DNA of 64,000 nucleotides from NCBI RefSeq assembly GCF_009765275.1, contig NZ_VOPH01000003.1, forward strand, positions 372,001 through 436,000, written 5' to 3'. The stretch comes from Chachezhania sediminis. GTDB lineage: Bacteria; Pseudomonadota; Alphaproteobacteria; Rhodobacterales; Rhodobacteraceae. Of the stretch, positions 45,380-53,960 are shown piece after piece; the stretch's first letter is position 1, and each line of letters starts with the position of its first letter. The position numbers and the translations under genes were made by a program. Below the pieces are notes generated by a model. It saw only the letters and a program-made list of their open reading frames with translations, did not search any database and had not been told where the DNA came from.

Positions 45380-46684
45380 TTGTTCGATTTTGACATGCTG
45401 GGCATCGCGCCCAGCCTTCACGAAGCCCTGCAGAAAAGCGGCTTCAAGGAACCCACCCCGATCCAGGCCAAGGCGATCCCGCTGGCGCTGGAAGGGCACG
45501 ACATCCTGGGCCTGGCCCAGACCGGCACCGGCAAGACGCTGGCCTTTGGCCTGCCGCTGGTCGACGGGCTGCTGAACCAGCCCGGCAAGCCCGAACCGAA
45601 GACCGTCAAGGCCCTGATCCTGGCGCCGACGCGCGAACTGGTGAACCAGATCGCCGAAAGCCTGCGGCCGTTGACCCTGGGCACCAAGCTGAGGATCACG
45701 ACCGTGGTGGGCGGCCAGTCCATCGGCCGTCAGATCGCGACGCTGGCCCGCGGCGTCGATATCCTGGTGGCGACCCCAGGCCGCCTGATCGACCTGATGG
45801 ACCGACGTTCGGTGGATCTCAGCCAGACGCGTCAGCTGGTGCTGGACGAGGCTGACCAGATGCTGGACCTGGGCTTCATCCACGCGCTGCGCAAGATTGC
45901 GCCGCAACTGGGCACGCCGCGCCAGACCATGCTGTTCTCGGCCACAATGCCGAAACAGATGGAGGAACTCAGCCGCGCCTATCTGACCGATCCTCGCAAG
46001 GTTCAGGTCGCGCCTCCGGGCAAGGCTGCCGACAAGGTCACGCAATGCGTCCATTTCCTGGACAAGGGCGACAAGCCCCGCAAGCTGCGCGAGATCCTGT
46101 CGAACGATCTGGATGCTCTGACCATCGTCTTCGCCCGCACCAAGCATGGCGCGGAAAAGCTGATGAAGGGGCTGGTGGCCGACGGTTACAAGGCCGCATC
46201 GATCCACGGCAACAAGAGCCAGGGCCAGCGCGACCGCGCCATCAAGGCCTTCCGCGACGGCGAAGTCAGGACGCTGGTGGCCACCGACGTGGCCGCCCGC
46301 GGGATCGACATTCCGGGCGTGAGCTATGTGATCAACTATGACCTGCCGGAAGTGGCCGACAACTATGTCCACCGCATCGGCCGGACGGCCCGCGCGGGGC
46401 GCGAAGGCGAAGCCATCGCCTTCTGTGCCGAGGACGAGGTCGATCTGCTGACCCAGATCGAGAAGGTCATGAAGATCGAGGTCCCCGTGGCCAGCGGCAC
46501 CCGTCCGCAGGGCACCGGCGGCGGCCGGTCGATGGGCCAGCGCCGCGCCAATGGCGGCGGTCAGCGCCGGGGCGGTCATGGCGGCAAGAGCTTTGGCGGC
46601 GGCCAAAAAGGCCATGGCGCGCAGGGCCACGGCCAGCCCTCGGGCCAGGCCAAACGTCCGCGCCGTCGCCGTGTCGCGGCCTGA
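45380..46684 (+). CDS. DEAD-box RNA helicase, RhlE type
   Basis: An ATP-dependent RNA helicase (434 aa) likely involved in ribosome assembly or RNA turnover. Motifs in order are the Q motif (FKEPTPIQAKAIP), I (AQTGTGKT, about 46-53), Ia (PTRELVNQ), II (VLDEADQML), III (FSATMP), V (TDVAARGIDIP) and VI (HRIGRTARAGREG). The tail from about residue 375 is rich in Gly, Arg and Gln, an RNA-binding extension. The start is a TTG with AAGGA six bases upstream, giving MFDFDMLGI, the family's usual N-terminus. A strong terminator follows. Confidence 0.92.
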   Translation: MFDFDMLGIAPSLHEALQKSGFKEPTPIQAKAIPLALEGHDILGLAQTGTGKTLAFGLPLVDGLLNQPGKPEPKTVKALILAPTRELVNQIAESLRPLTLGTKLRITTVVGGQSIGRQIATLARGVDILVATPGRLIDLMDRRSVDLSQTRQLVLDEADQMLDLGFIHALRKIAPQLGTPRQTMLFSATMPKQMEELSRAYLTDPRKVQVAPPGKAADKVTQCVHFLDKGDKPRKLREILSNDLDALTIVFARTKHGAEKLMKGLVADGYKAASIHGNKSQGQRDRAIKAFRDGEVRTLVATDVAARGIDIPGVSYVINYDLPEVADNYVHRIGRTARAGREGEAIAFCAEDEVDLLTQIEKVMKIEVPVASGTRPQGTGGGRSMGQRRANGGGQRRGGHGGKSFGGGQKGHGAQGHGQPSGQAKRPRRRRVAA

Positions 46685-46710
46685 CGCGACTGCCTGTTTC
46701 GAAAAGCAAG

Positions 46711-46742
46711 CGGCAGCCCCCGGACCGGGGGCTGCCGTTTTT
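46711..46742 (+). terminator. Rho-independent terminator of the helicase gene
   Basis: CGGCAGCCCCC pairs with GGGGGCTGCCG across a short loop and runs into TTTTT, 27 bases after the stop codon. Confidence 0.9.
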
Positions 46743-46766
46743 CATTGGGCCATCCGAAGACGCTCC

Positions 46767-48360
46767 TCAGAAGACGAAGAAGCCGTCCGCCGTCAGGATG
46801 TCGCTCGATCCGGCCACCCGGGCGCAGAGCACCGCATCGTCTCCGCCGGACCCGTCGGTGTCATAGAAGACCTCGCCCGTGTCCTGGTCGTAGAGGATGC
46901 GGCTGTCCTCACCGATCGTCCCGGTCGTGATGTTTGTGAAGGCCTTGCCGATCCCGTCGTTCGTCTGTTCCAGGTCGAAGAAGCGGTCCGACAGCGCGAC
47001 CCGGTCGTTCGACCTGAAGACCAGCGCGTCGACATTGGTCTCGGCGTCCGGCTGCATTTCGAAGGCATAGGTGTCCTGCCCCTTGCCGCCGACAAGCCTG
47101 TCATTGCCGCGGTTGCCGAACGGCGTATCGCGCCCGGCGCCGCCCTTCGGCACGTTGTCCTGGGCGTTGCCGAACAGGGAGTTCTGGCCGGCATTGCCGA
47201 CCCTTTCGATGGCCCGGTCCTTGAGGTTCAGCATGTCCAGGTTGCCCCGAGGGTGACGTCGACACTGCTTTCCAACTGGTCGATGGCCTGTCCGCCCGCG
47301 GTCCTTTCGATCACCACGTCGCCCAAATCGTCGACGATGAAGAGGTTGGACCCTTCGCCGCCGATCATGCGGTCAGCACCCTTGCCGCCGTCCAGCGTGA
47401 TCTGAAGCTCGCGCTGGTTGGGAAAGTCGGGATCGAAATCCAGCGGGGCCGAAACCAGCCGGTCGTCGAAATCCGTTCCCATGATCCTGGTCTTGGCGGT
47501 CGTCATCTCTCCGCTGCCGCCCCCTGCAGTGGTCCAGGTCAGGCCGCCCTTCGCCATTTCCACGCGGCCTTCGGCGGTCGAACAGTCGACGATCATCCGG
47601 TCCAGCGGATTCGGGTGATAGTACATGTAATGGCGCACGATCAGGGTGCCGGCTGAATCGCTCAGGATCAGGTGGTCGTCCTGCCCGACCGAGGAGACCC
47701 GCGTGTTGTCGCCGGTAATCGTCACCTCGTCCGGCACGCCGCGGATGCCGTAGGCCACAGAATGAAGCTTCACCCGGTTGTGGTCGCCTTCGATCCGGGC
47801 CACGTCGGACTCGCAGTCCATCTCGATGCACTTGTGGTTGCCCTTGATGATCACCGTGTCGTTGCCGGATCCGTCCAGAACGGAGTTCCTGTTGTCCCAG
47901 ACGTCGATCCTGTCATCGCAGGCCTCGCCGTGGATCGTGTTGTCGTTGCCCCTGACCTTGAAGACTTCGTCGCCGAAGCTGCCCTGAAGCCGGTTGCCGT
48001 CGCCCCGGACCACAGCCCGGTCGTTGCCCGCGTTCAGGTCGTAGAAGACGTCGTTGCCCCCGATTTTCAGGATGTCGTCGCCTTCGCTGGTGCGGATCTC
48101 CCCGATCTGGGTCAGGATGTCGAGGGCGGAGTCGCCGCGGTGGACGATCACCCGGCCGGCGTCGCTACTGCGGATCGTGCAGGCCTGAAGGTCGTCGATA
48201 TAGGGCACCACGTCCCGGCCCTGGCCGCCCACCATCACGTCGTCGCCGCGTCCGCCGCTCAGCATGTCGCCTCCGCGTCCGCCAACAGGCTGTCGTTGCA
48301 CAGCCCGCCGAGGAGACATGTCCGGAGGGGCGGGCCGTGGCCCCAGAGGCGCACTCCGTC
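46767..48360 (-). pseudogene. Frame-broken RTX (hemolysin-type calcium-binding) protein gene
   Basis: The minus strand carries RTX-type repeats (MLSGGRGDDVMVGGQGRD, SEGDDILKIGGNDVFYD, DGGKGADRMIGGEGSN) and a C-terminal secretion region ending in ILTADGFFVF. Two shifts break it. Near 47245 a run of four G would need five to join SSVDVTLG to NLDMLNLKDRA. Near 48285 LLGGLCNDSL has to be joined to GGRGGDMLSGG. No N-terminal domain or start remains before the aminotransferase gene at 48534. Read through, it would be a calcium-binding type I-secreted protein of over 500 residues. It has no adjacent secretion genes. Confidence 0.72.
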
Positions 48361-48533
48361 CGCGCATTGCCGCATCACGGGGGCGGCAGGCGATGCGGGC
48401 CCGCATCCTATCTGCGCTCTGGTCCCATTGCCGGCGCCTCTGGTCCCCCCGATTGGCGCGGTCTGGTGCTGTCGCGTGGCCGCGTTCGGGCGTTCTGTCA
48501 GGCCAAACGCCGCATACGCACAGGAACTCCGCC

Positions 48534-49907
48534 ATGTACGACAACGACCTGAGAGATATCGTCGACGCCGACCGCGCTCATGTCTGGCACCACCTCTTCC
48601 AGCACAAGGCGCTGGAGACGAAGGATCCCCGGATCATTGTCGAAGGCCGCGGTATGAAGGTCTGGGACCAGCATGGGGGCGAGTTCCTGGATGCCGTCTC
48701 GGGCGGGGTCTGGACGGTGAACGTGGGCTATGGCCGGGAAAGTATCGGCGACGCGATCCGCGACCAGGTCGTGAAGATGAACTATTTTGCAGGCAGCGCC
48801 GGGTCGGTCCCGGGCGCACGTTTTGCCGAGATGCTGATCGAGAAGATGCCCGGGATGAGCCGGGTCTACTATACGAACTCCGGCTCGGAAGCGAACGAGA
48901 AGGCGTTCAAGATGGTCCGCCAGATCGCGGCCAAGCGATACGGCGGCAAGAAGCACAAGATCCTGTTCCGCGAACGCGACTATCACGGCACCACCATCGG
49001 GGCGCTCTCGGCCTGCGGCCAGGAACAGCGCGCGGCGCAATACGGCCCGTTCGCCCCGGGTTTCGTGTCGGTGCCGCATTGTTTGGAATACCGTGCCCAG
49101 TGGGACGTGGAGGATTACGGCCGCCGGGCGGCGGACGCTATTGAAGAGGTCATCCTGCGCGAAGGCCCCGATACCGTCGGCGCCATCTGCCTGGAACCCG
49201 TGACCGCCGGTGGCGGCGTGATCGTGCCGCCGAAAGGGTATTGGGATCGGGTGCAGGAGATCTGCAAGCAATACGACGTGCTGCTCCACATCGACGAGGT
49301 CGTGTGCGGTGTCGGCCGGACCGGCGAATGGTTCGGCTATCAGAACTATGGCGTGAAGCCCGACATGGTGACCATGGCCAAGGGCGTGGCCTCCGGCTAT
49401 GCGGCCATCGCCTGCCTTGTCACCACGGAAGCGGTGTTCGACCAGTTCAAGTCCGATGCGGGCGATCCGCTGGACCACTTCCGCGATATCTCGACCTTCG
49501 GCGGCTGCACCGCCGGTCCGGCGGCGGCGATCGAGAACATGCGGATCATCGAGGACGAGGGCCTGCTGGCCAATACCAAGGCGATGGGCGCGCGGCTGAT
49601 GGCGGGCCTGGAAGCGCTGAAGGACAAGCACGCCTGTGTCGGCGATGTGCGGGGGCTGGGACTTTTCGCCGGTGCCGAGCTGGTGGCCGACCGCGAAACG
49701 AAGGAACCCCTGGCCGAAGGTATCGTGGCGCAGGTCGTCGCCGCCTGCGACCGCCGCGGCGTGCTGATCGGGATGACCAACCGGTCGATCCCGGGATTCA
49801 ACAACACGCTGTGCCTGTCGCCCGCCCTGATCGTGACGGCGGCCGAGATCGACCGCATCGTCGCCACCATCGACGAGGCCCTGACCGAGGTCATGGCGAC
49901 CGCATAA
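48534..49907 (+). CDS. tpa: Taurine-pyruvate aminotransferase
   Basis: A PLP enzyme moving the amino group of taurine to pyruvate, giving sulfoacetaldehyde and alanine in the cytoplasm. The 457-residue class III aminotransferase starts MYDNDLRDIVDADRAHVWHH, characteristic of Tpa. It has FLDAVSGGVWTVNVGYGRES, the PLP-binding TNSGSEANEKAFKM, LLHIDEVVCGVGRTG, and the catalytic lysine in MAKGVASGYAAIA. AGGA lies eight bases before the ATG. The TauR-like regulator follows on the same strand, which supports taurine as substrate; other omega-amino acids are possible. The identification is from sequence pattern memory, not alignment. Confidence 0.85.
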   Translation: MYDNDLRDIVDADRAHVWHHLFQHKALETKDPRIIVEGRGMKVWDQHGGEFLDAVSGGVWTVNVGYGRESIGDAIRDQVVKMNYFAGSAGSVPGARFAEMLIEKMPGMSRVYYTNSGSEANEKAFKMVRQIAAKRYGGKKHKILFRERDYHGTTIGALSACGQEQRAAQYGPFAPGFVSVPHCLEYRAQWDVEDYGRRAADAIEEVILREGPDTVGAICLEPVTAGGGVIVPPKGYWDRVQEICKQYDVLLHIDEVVCGVGRTGEWFGYQNYGVKPDMVTMAKGVASGYAAIACLVTTEAVFDQFKSDAGDPLDHFRDISTFGGCTAGPAAAIENMRIIEDEGLLANTKAMGARLMAGLEALKDKHACVGDVRGLGLFAGAELVADRETKEPLAEGIVAQVVAACDRRGVLIGMTNRSIPGFNNTLCLSPALIVTAAEIDRIVATIDEALTEVMATA

Positions 49908-50045
49908 CCCAAATGGGGAATGCCCGGGCTGCCCGCCTATTATTTGGGCGGCCCGAATGGCAAGACGTTGCGAAACATGCTGCAGGGCGCATTGGGCGGT
50001 CTGCCGCATGTTGTGATTCCGGGTGTGCAGGCCGAAGAGTCGGGC

Positions 50046-51518
50046 ATGCTCGACAATACGTTGTTCCATCCCCGGTCACCGGGGACTCCGCTGCAGGCCT
50101 GGATACGGCAGTCGCTGGTCAACGCCATCGTCGATGGCAAGCTGCACCACGGCCAGCGGATGCCGGCGACGCGCCACCTGGCAAAAAGCCTGGGCGTGGG
50201 GCGGAACACGGTGACGGCAGCCTACGAGGAACTGGTCTCGCAGGGCTTCCTGGAATCGCGGGAACGGATGGGGTTCTTCGTCGGCGCGGTGGACCAGGCC
50301 CGGGGGGTCGAGGCAGAACCGAACGCGGCCAGCGGGCAGGGGATCGCCTGGCGCAAGCACCTGAAATTCATGCCCTCGGAAATGCGGCACATCGAAAAGC
50401 CCTGGGACTGGCAGCAGTACCGGTATCCCTTCGTCTATGGCCAGGTGGACCGCAACCTGTTCCCGATCGACCAGTGGCGCGCCTGTTCGCGGGATGCGCT
50501 GGGCCGGTCGGCCATCGACTGGTGGGCGTCGGACCGGGCGCTGGACGACGATCCGCTGCTGGTCGAACAGCTGTGCCGTCACGTCCTGCCACAGCGCGGC
50601 ATCTATGCCCGCCGGGACGAAGTGATGGTGACGCTGGGCTCGCAGCACGGGATCTACCTGCTGGCGCGGCTGCTGTTGCACCCAGGCGACGGCGTCGCGG
50701 TCGAGGATCCGGGATATCCGGACGCCCAGAACATTTTTGCCGCCCATCGCGCGGACGTGCGGCACATGCCGGTCGACGATGACGGCATGATCCTGAACGA
50801 GCAGACAGAGGCGATGCTGAAAGGGGCAGGGCTGGTTTTTGTCACGCCCGCCCATCACTGCCCGACCATGGTCACCCTGTCCGACGACCGCCGGGCGCGG
50901 CTGCTGGACCTGGCGGACCGCGACGATTTCCTGATCCTGGAAGACGATTATGAAGGCGAGATCCGCAACGACAAGACGCCGCCCGCGCTGAAGTCCATCG
51001 ATCAGGCGGGGCGCGTTGTCTACATCGGCACGATGTCCAAGGTGCTCGCCCCCGGTGTCCGCATCGGATACGTGGTGGCGCCCGCGCCGCTGGTGGCCGA
51101 ACTGCGCGCCCTGCGGCGGCTGATGCACCGCTCCGCGCCCCTGAACAACCAGCGCACCGCGGCGATCCTTCTGGCCAACGGTCATTACGAAGGCATGGTC
51201 CGCGGCCTGCGCGAGGCGCTGTCGCAACGCTGGCAGGAAGCGGTGGCCGCCGCCCGGCGCGATCTGCCGGACTTCCGGCTCAGCCCGTCCATCGGCGGGT
51301 CCAGCCTGTGGCTGGAATGCCCGGCGGACATTCATGCCGACGACCTGATCGAGGCCGCAGGCAAGCGCGGCGTGCTGGTGGAAAGGGGCGATCCCTTCGT
51401 CGCCCCGGATCTTGCGGGCCGATTCTTCCGGCTGGGCCTGTCGGCCATCGACGTGCATCTGATCGCGCCCGGCATCGCCGAAATCGCCGCCGCGGCGCGC
51501 GACGTGCGCCGCCACTGA
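50046..51518 (+). CDS. tauR: TauR-type MocR/GntR regulator with aminotransferase domain
   Basis: A PLP-dependent activator of taurine genes in related bacteria. The 490-residue protein has an N-terminal GntR winged helix (about 12-75: PLQAWIRQSLVNAIVDGKLH, then LGVGRNTVTAAYEELVSQGF). A class I aminotransferase-like domain follows, with the PLP lysine in YIGTMSKVLAPGVRIGYV. The start at 50046 (MLDNTLFHPRSPGTPLQAW) matches the family; an in-frame ATG at 49920 adds 42 atypical residues. It sits between tpa and the aldehyde dehydrogenase gene on the same strand. Confidence 0.85.
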   Translation: MLDNTLFHPRSPGTPLQAWIRQSLVNAIVDGKLHHGQRMPATRHLAKSLGVGRNTVTAAYEELVSQGFLESRERMGFFVGAVDQARGVEAEPNAASGQGIAWRKHLKFMPSEMRHIEKPWDWQQYRYPFVYGQVDRNLFPIDQWRACSRDALGRSAIDWWASDRALDDDPLLVEQLCRHVLPQRGIYARRDEVMVTLGSQHGIYLLARLLLHPGDGVAVEDPGYPDAQNIFAAHRADVRHMPVDDDGMILNEQTEAMLKGAGLVFVTPAHHCPTMVTLSDDRRARLLDLADRDDFLILEDDYEGEIRNDKTPPALKSIDQAGRVVYIGTMSKVLAPGVRIGYVVAPAPLVAELRALRRLMHRSAPLNNQRTAAILLANGHYEGMVRGLREALSQRWQEAVAAARRDLPDFRLSPSIGGSSLWLECPADIHADDLIEAAGKRGVLVERGDPFVAPDLAGRFFRLGLSAIDVHLIAPGIAEIAAAARDVRRH

Positions 51519-51619
51519 GCTGTCATCGCCGGGGTTGGGCCTGTCTGGTCCCCTCTGGAACCCTTCATTCCCGGCGGCTGGTCCTATGGCTATCGCCACG
51601 ACGGGGCAAAGTGCTGACC

Positions 51620-53125
51620 ATGGAAAACCTGCATCCCACCCCGATGCGTCCCGAGGACGCGACCACTGCCGAGGACTGGCTTGCCGTCCTGGCCGACCGC
51701 AACTTCATCGGCGGTGAACTGGTTGCCGCCGGTGCTTCGCTGAACGTGACGGAGCCGGCGCAGATGACGCTGCTGGCCACCGCTGCCGCTTCGGGCGAGG
51801 CCGAGGTCGACGCCGCCGTCGCCGCGGCCAAGGCCGCCGGCCCCGCCTGGGCCGAAACCAACGCCCGCAAGCGGGGCAAGATGGTCGCCGCAGCCGGCCG
51901 CGCGATCACCGCCGAGGCCGAGACCATCGCCCGTCTTCTGGCGCGCGAGACCGGCAAGGCGCTGGCCACCGAATGCCGGGGTGAACTGGCCGTGTCGGCC
52001 GACCTTCTGGAATTCTACGGCGGACTGGGGTCCGAGCTGAAGGGCGAGACGATCCCCTTCGACCCGTCCGTCTTCGCCACCACCACCCGCGAGCCGCTGG
52101 GCGTCGTCGGTGCCATCGTGGCGTGGAACGTGCCGCTGGTCCTGACCATGCTGAAGATCGCACCGGCCCTGGTCGCGGGCAATACTGTGGTCATCAAGGC
52201 CTCGGAAGAGGCACCATTTGCCACACTGGCCTGTGCGGTGATCATGGCGCGCCACCTGCCCGCGGGCACCGTCAACGTCGTCGTGGGCGACGGTCCTGTC
52301 TGCGGATCGGCCCTGACTGCGCACAGGGACGTGGCCAAGATTACCTTCACCGGGTCCGAAAACGCTGGCCGCATCGTCTATCAGGCGGGTGCCAAGCGGA
52401 TCGTGCCGGTGTCGCTGGAACTGGGCGGCAAGTCCCCCATGATCGTCTGCGCGGATGCCAACCTCGACAAGGTCGTGACCGGGGCTATCAACGGCATGCG
52501 CTTCACCCGCCAGGGTCAAAGCTGCACCGCCGCCTCGCGGATCTATGTGCATGAAGACCTGTACGACGCGTTCCTGGAGCAGCTGACCGCCAAGCTGGAC
52601 GCCATGGTGATCGGCGACCCGCTGGACGAGAAGACCCAGATCGGGACCATCATCAACGCCCGCCAGAAGGCCACGATCGACCGCTATGTCGGCATCGCCG
52701 AGGACACGCCCGGCGCACGTGTCGTCCGCTGCGGTGCGATGCCCGAGGCGGGTGCGGTCAAAACCGACCTCTTCATGCAGCCGACGCTGCTTCTGGACCT
52801 GCCGGAAGACAGCCCCGCCGCGCGGGAAGAGATCTTTGGCCCGGTCTGCATGATCCAGAAATGGTCAGACTACGAAGCGGTGATCGCCGCCGCGAACAAC
52901 TCCGACTATGGCCTGGCGGCGACGGTCTGGACCGACAGCCTGGCCACTGCGCTGGATGCCACGAAACGGCTGAACGCGGGCTATGTGCAGGTGAACCAGA
53001 ACCTGACCATCCAGCCCAACCTGTCCTATGGCGGCTTCGGCAATTCGGGCCTGGGGAAAGAGGCGTCGCTGGAAGCGATGCTGGAACATTTCACCCGCAA
53101 GAAGACCATCGTGCTGGCGATGTAA
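51620..53125 (+). CDS. NAD(P)-dependent aldehyde dehydrogenase, candidate sulfoacetaldehyde dehydrogenase
   Basis: A 501-residue aldehyde dehydrogenase. It has the cofactor region VVGAIVAWNVPLVLTMLKIA, the general base glutamate in VSLELGGKSPM, the nucleophile cysteine in RQGQSCTAASRIYVHED, and the EEIFGPV motif. Placed directly after tpa-tauR and before a TauE/SafE-type exporter gene, it is most simply read as oxidising sulfoacetaldehyde to sulfoacetate, as SafD does in Neptuniibacter caesariensis; this rests on context. No xsc (sulfoacetaldehyde acetyltransferase) is in the window. The start is ATG 51620, with GTG 51611 as an alternative. The exporter gene begins 27 bases after the stop. 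Confidence 0.75.
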   Translation: MENLHPTPMRPEDATTAEDWLAVLADRNFIGGELVAAGASLNVTEPAQMTLLATAAASGEAEVDAAVAAAKAAGPAWAETNARKRGKMVAAAGRAITAEAETIARLLARETGKALATECRGELAVSADLLEFYGGLGSELKGETIPFDPSVFATTTREPLGVVGAIVAWNVPLVLTMLKIAPALVAGNTVVIKASEEAPFATLACAVIMARHLPAGTVNVVVGDGPVCGSALTAHRDVAKITFTGSENAGRIVYQAGAKRIVPVSLELGGKSPMIVCADANLDKVVTGAINGMRFTRQGQSCTAASRIYVHEDLYDAFLEQLTAKLDAMVIGDPLDEKTQIGTIINARQKATIDRYVGIAEDTPGARVVRCGAMPEAGAVKTDLFMQPTLLLDLPEDSPAAREEIFGPVCMIQKWSDYEAVIAAANNSDYGLAATVWTDSLATALDATKRLNAGYVQVNQNLTIQPNLSYGGFGNSGLGKEASLEAMLEHFTRKKTIVLAM

Positions 53126-53152
53126 GGGGGCCGATGGCGGAGCGGATCGCAG

Positions 53153-53911
53153 ATGGAAAACCTGTTCATCTGGCCCGACACCGGGCTTGTCTGCCTGGCG
53201 ACGCTGGCAGCGGCCGTGGTGCGGGGACTGACAGGTTTCGGCTTTGCCCTGGCGGCGGTGCCTGCGATCTCGTTCTTCCTGCCGCCGGCCGAGGCGGTGA
53301 CCATCGCGGTGCTGCTGCAATGCGCCGTGGGCTGCCGCGACACCTTCACCATGCGAGGGACCTGGGACACCCCGGTCCTGAAAAGGCTGATCGCGGGCGC
53401 CGTGATCGGCACGCCCTTCGGGGTCACGCTGCTGCTGTGGCTGGACCCTACGATGTTGCGGATCGCCATCGCCCTTCTGATCCTGATCGGGCTGGCGGTG
53501 CTGCTGCGGAAACCCAAGGGGCCGCGCAAACCGCCGTCGCTGGGGCTGGCCACGTTGACGGGGGCGGTTGCGGGCCTGTGCGGGGGCTTTGCCGCCATGC
53601 CGGGGCCGCCGGCGGTAGCCTATTTCCTGACCACCGACCTGCCGGCGGCACGGGCGCGGGCGTCGATGATCATCTTCTTCTTCGCCACCTCGCTGATGAC
53701 CATTCCCGGCCTGATCTGGGGCGGGTTGATCACCGTTCACACGCTGGCCATGACCGCCGTGGCGCTGCCGCTGATGCTGTTCGGCACCTGGTTCGGGGGG
53801 CGGCTTTTCGAACGCACCAGCGAAACCGGCTTTCGCCGGCTGGCCATGCTGGTCCTGCTGGCCACGGCCCTTGCCTCGGGCGCGCGGGGGCTGGCGGCCT
53901 TTACCGGATGA
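53153..53911 (+). CDS. TSUP (TauE/SafE) family anion exporter
   Basis: A 252-residue membrane protein with about eight helices. The repeat motifs are VVRGLTGFGFALAAVPAIS (first half) and AGLCGGFAAMPGPPAVAYFL (second half), the duplicated TSUP signature. The family exports sulfite, sulfoacetate and other sulfonated anions. In the SafD/SafE route the exporter carries sulfoacetate, which fits the neighbour 27 bases upstream. The 49-base gap to the following binding-protein gene suggests that the whole block is one transcript. Substrate is inferred from context. Confidence 0.82.
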   Translation: MENLFIWPDTGLVCLATLAAAVVRGLTGFGFALAAVPAISFFLPPAEAVTIAVLLQCAVGCRDTFTMRGTWDTPVLKRLIAGAVIGTPFGVTLLLWLDPTMLRIAIALLILIGLAVLLRKPKGPRKPPSLGLATLTGAVAGLCGGFAAMPGPPAVAYFLTTDLPAARARASMIIFFFATSLMTIPGLIWGGLITVHTLAMTAVALPLMLFGTWFGGRLFERTSETGFRRLAMLVLLATALASGARGLAAFTG

Positions 53912-53960
53912 CCAGACCTACGAACAACAACAACCAAAACACCAACAGGAGACGAAACAG

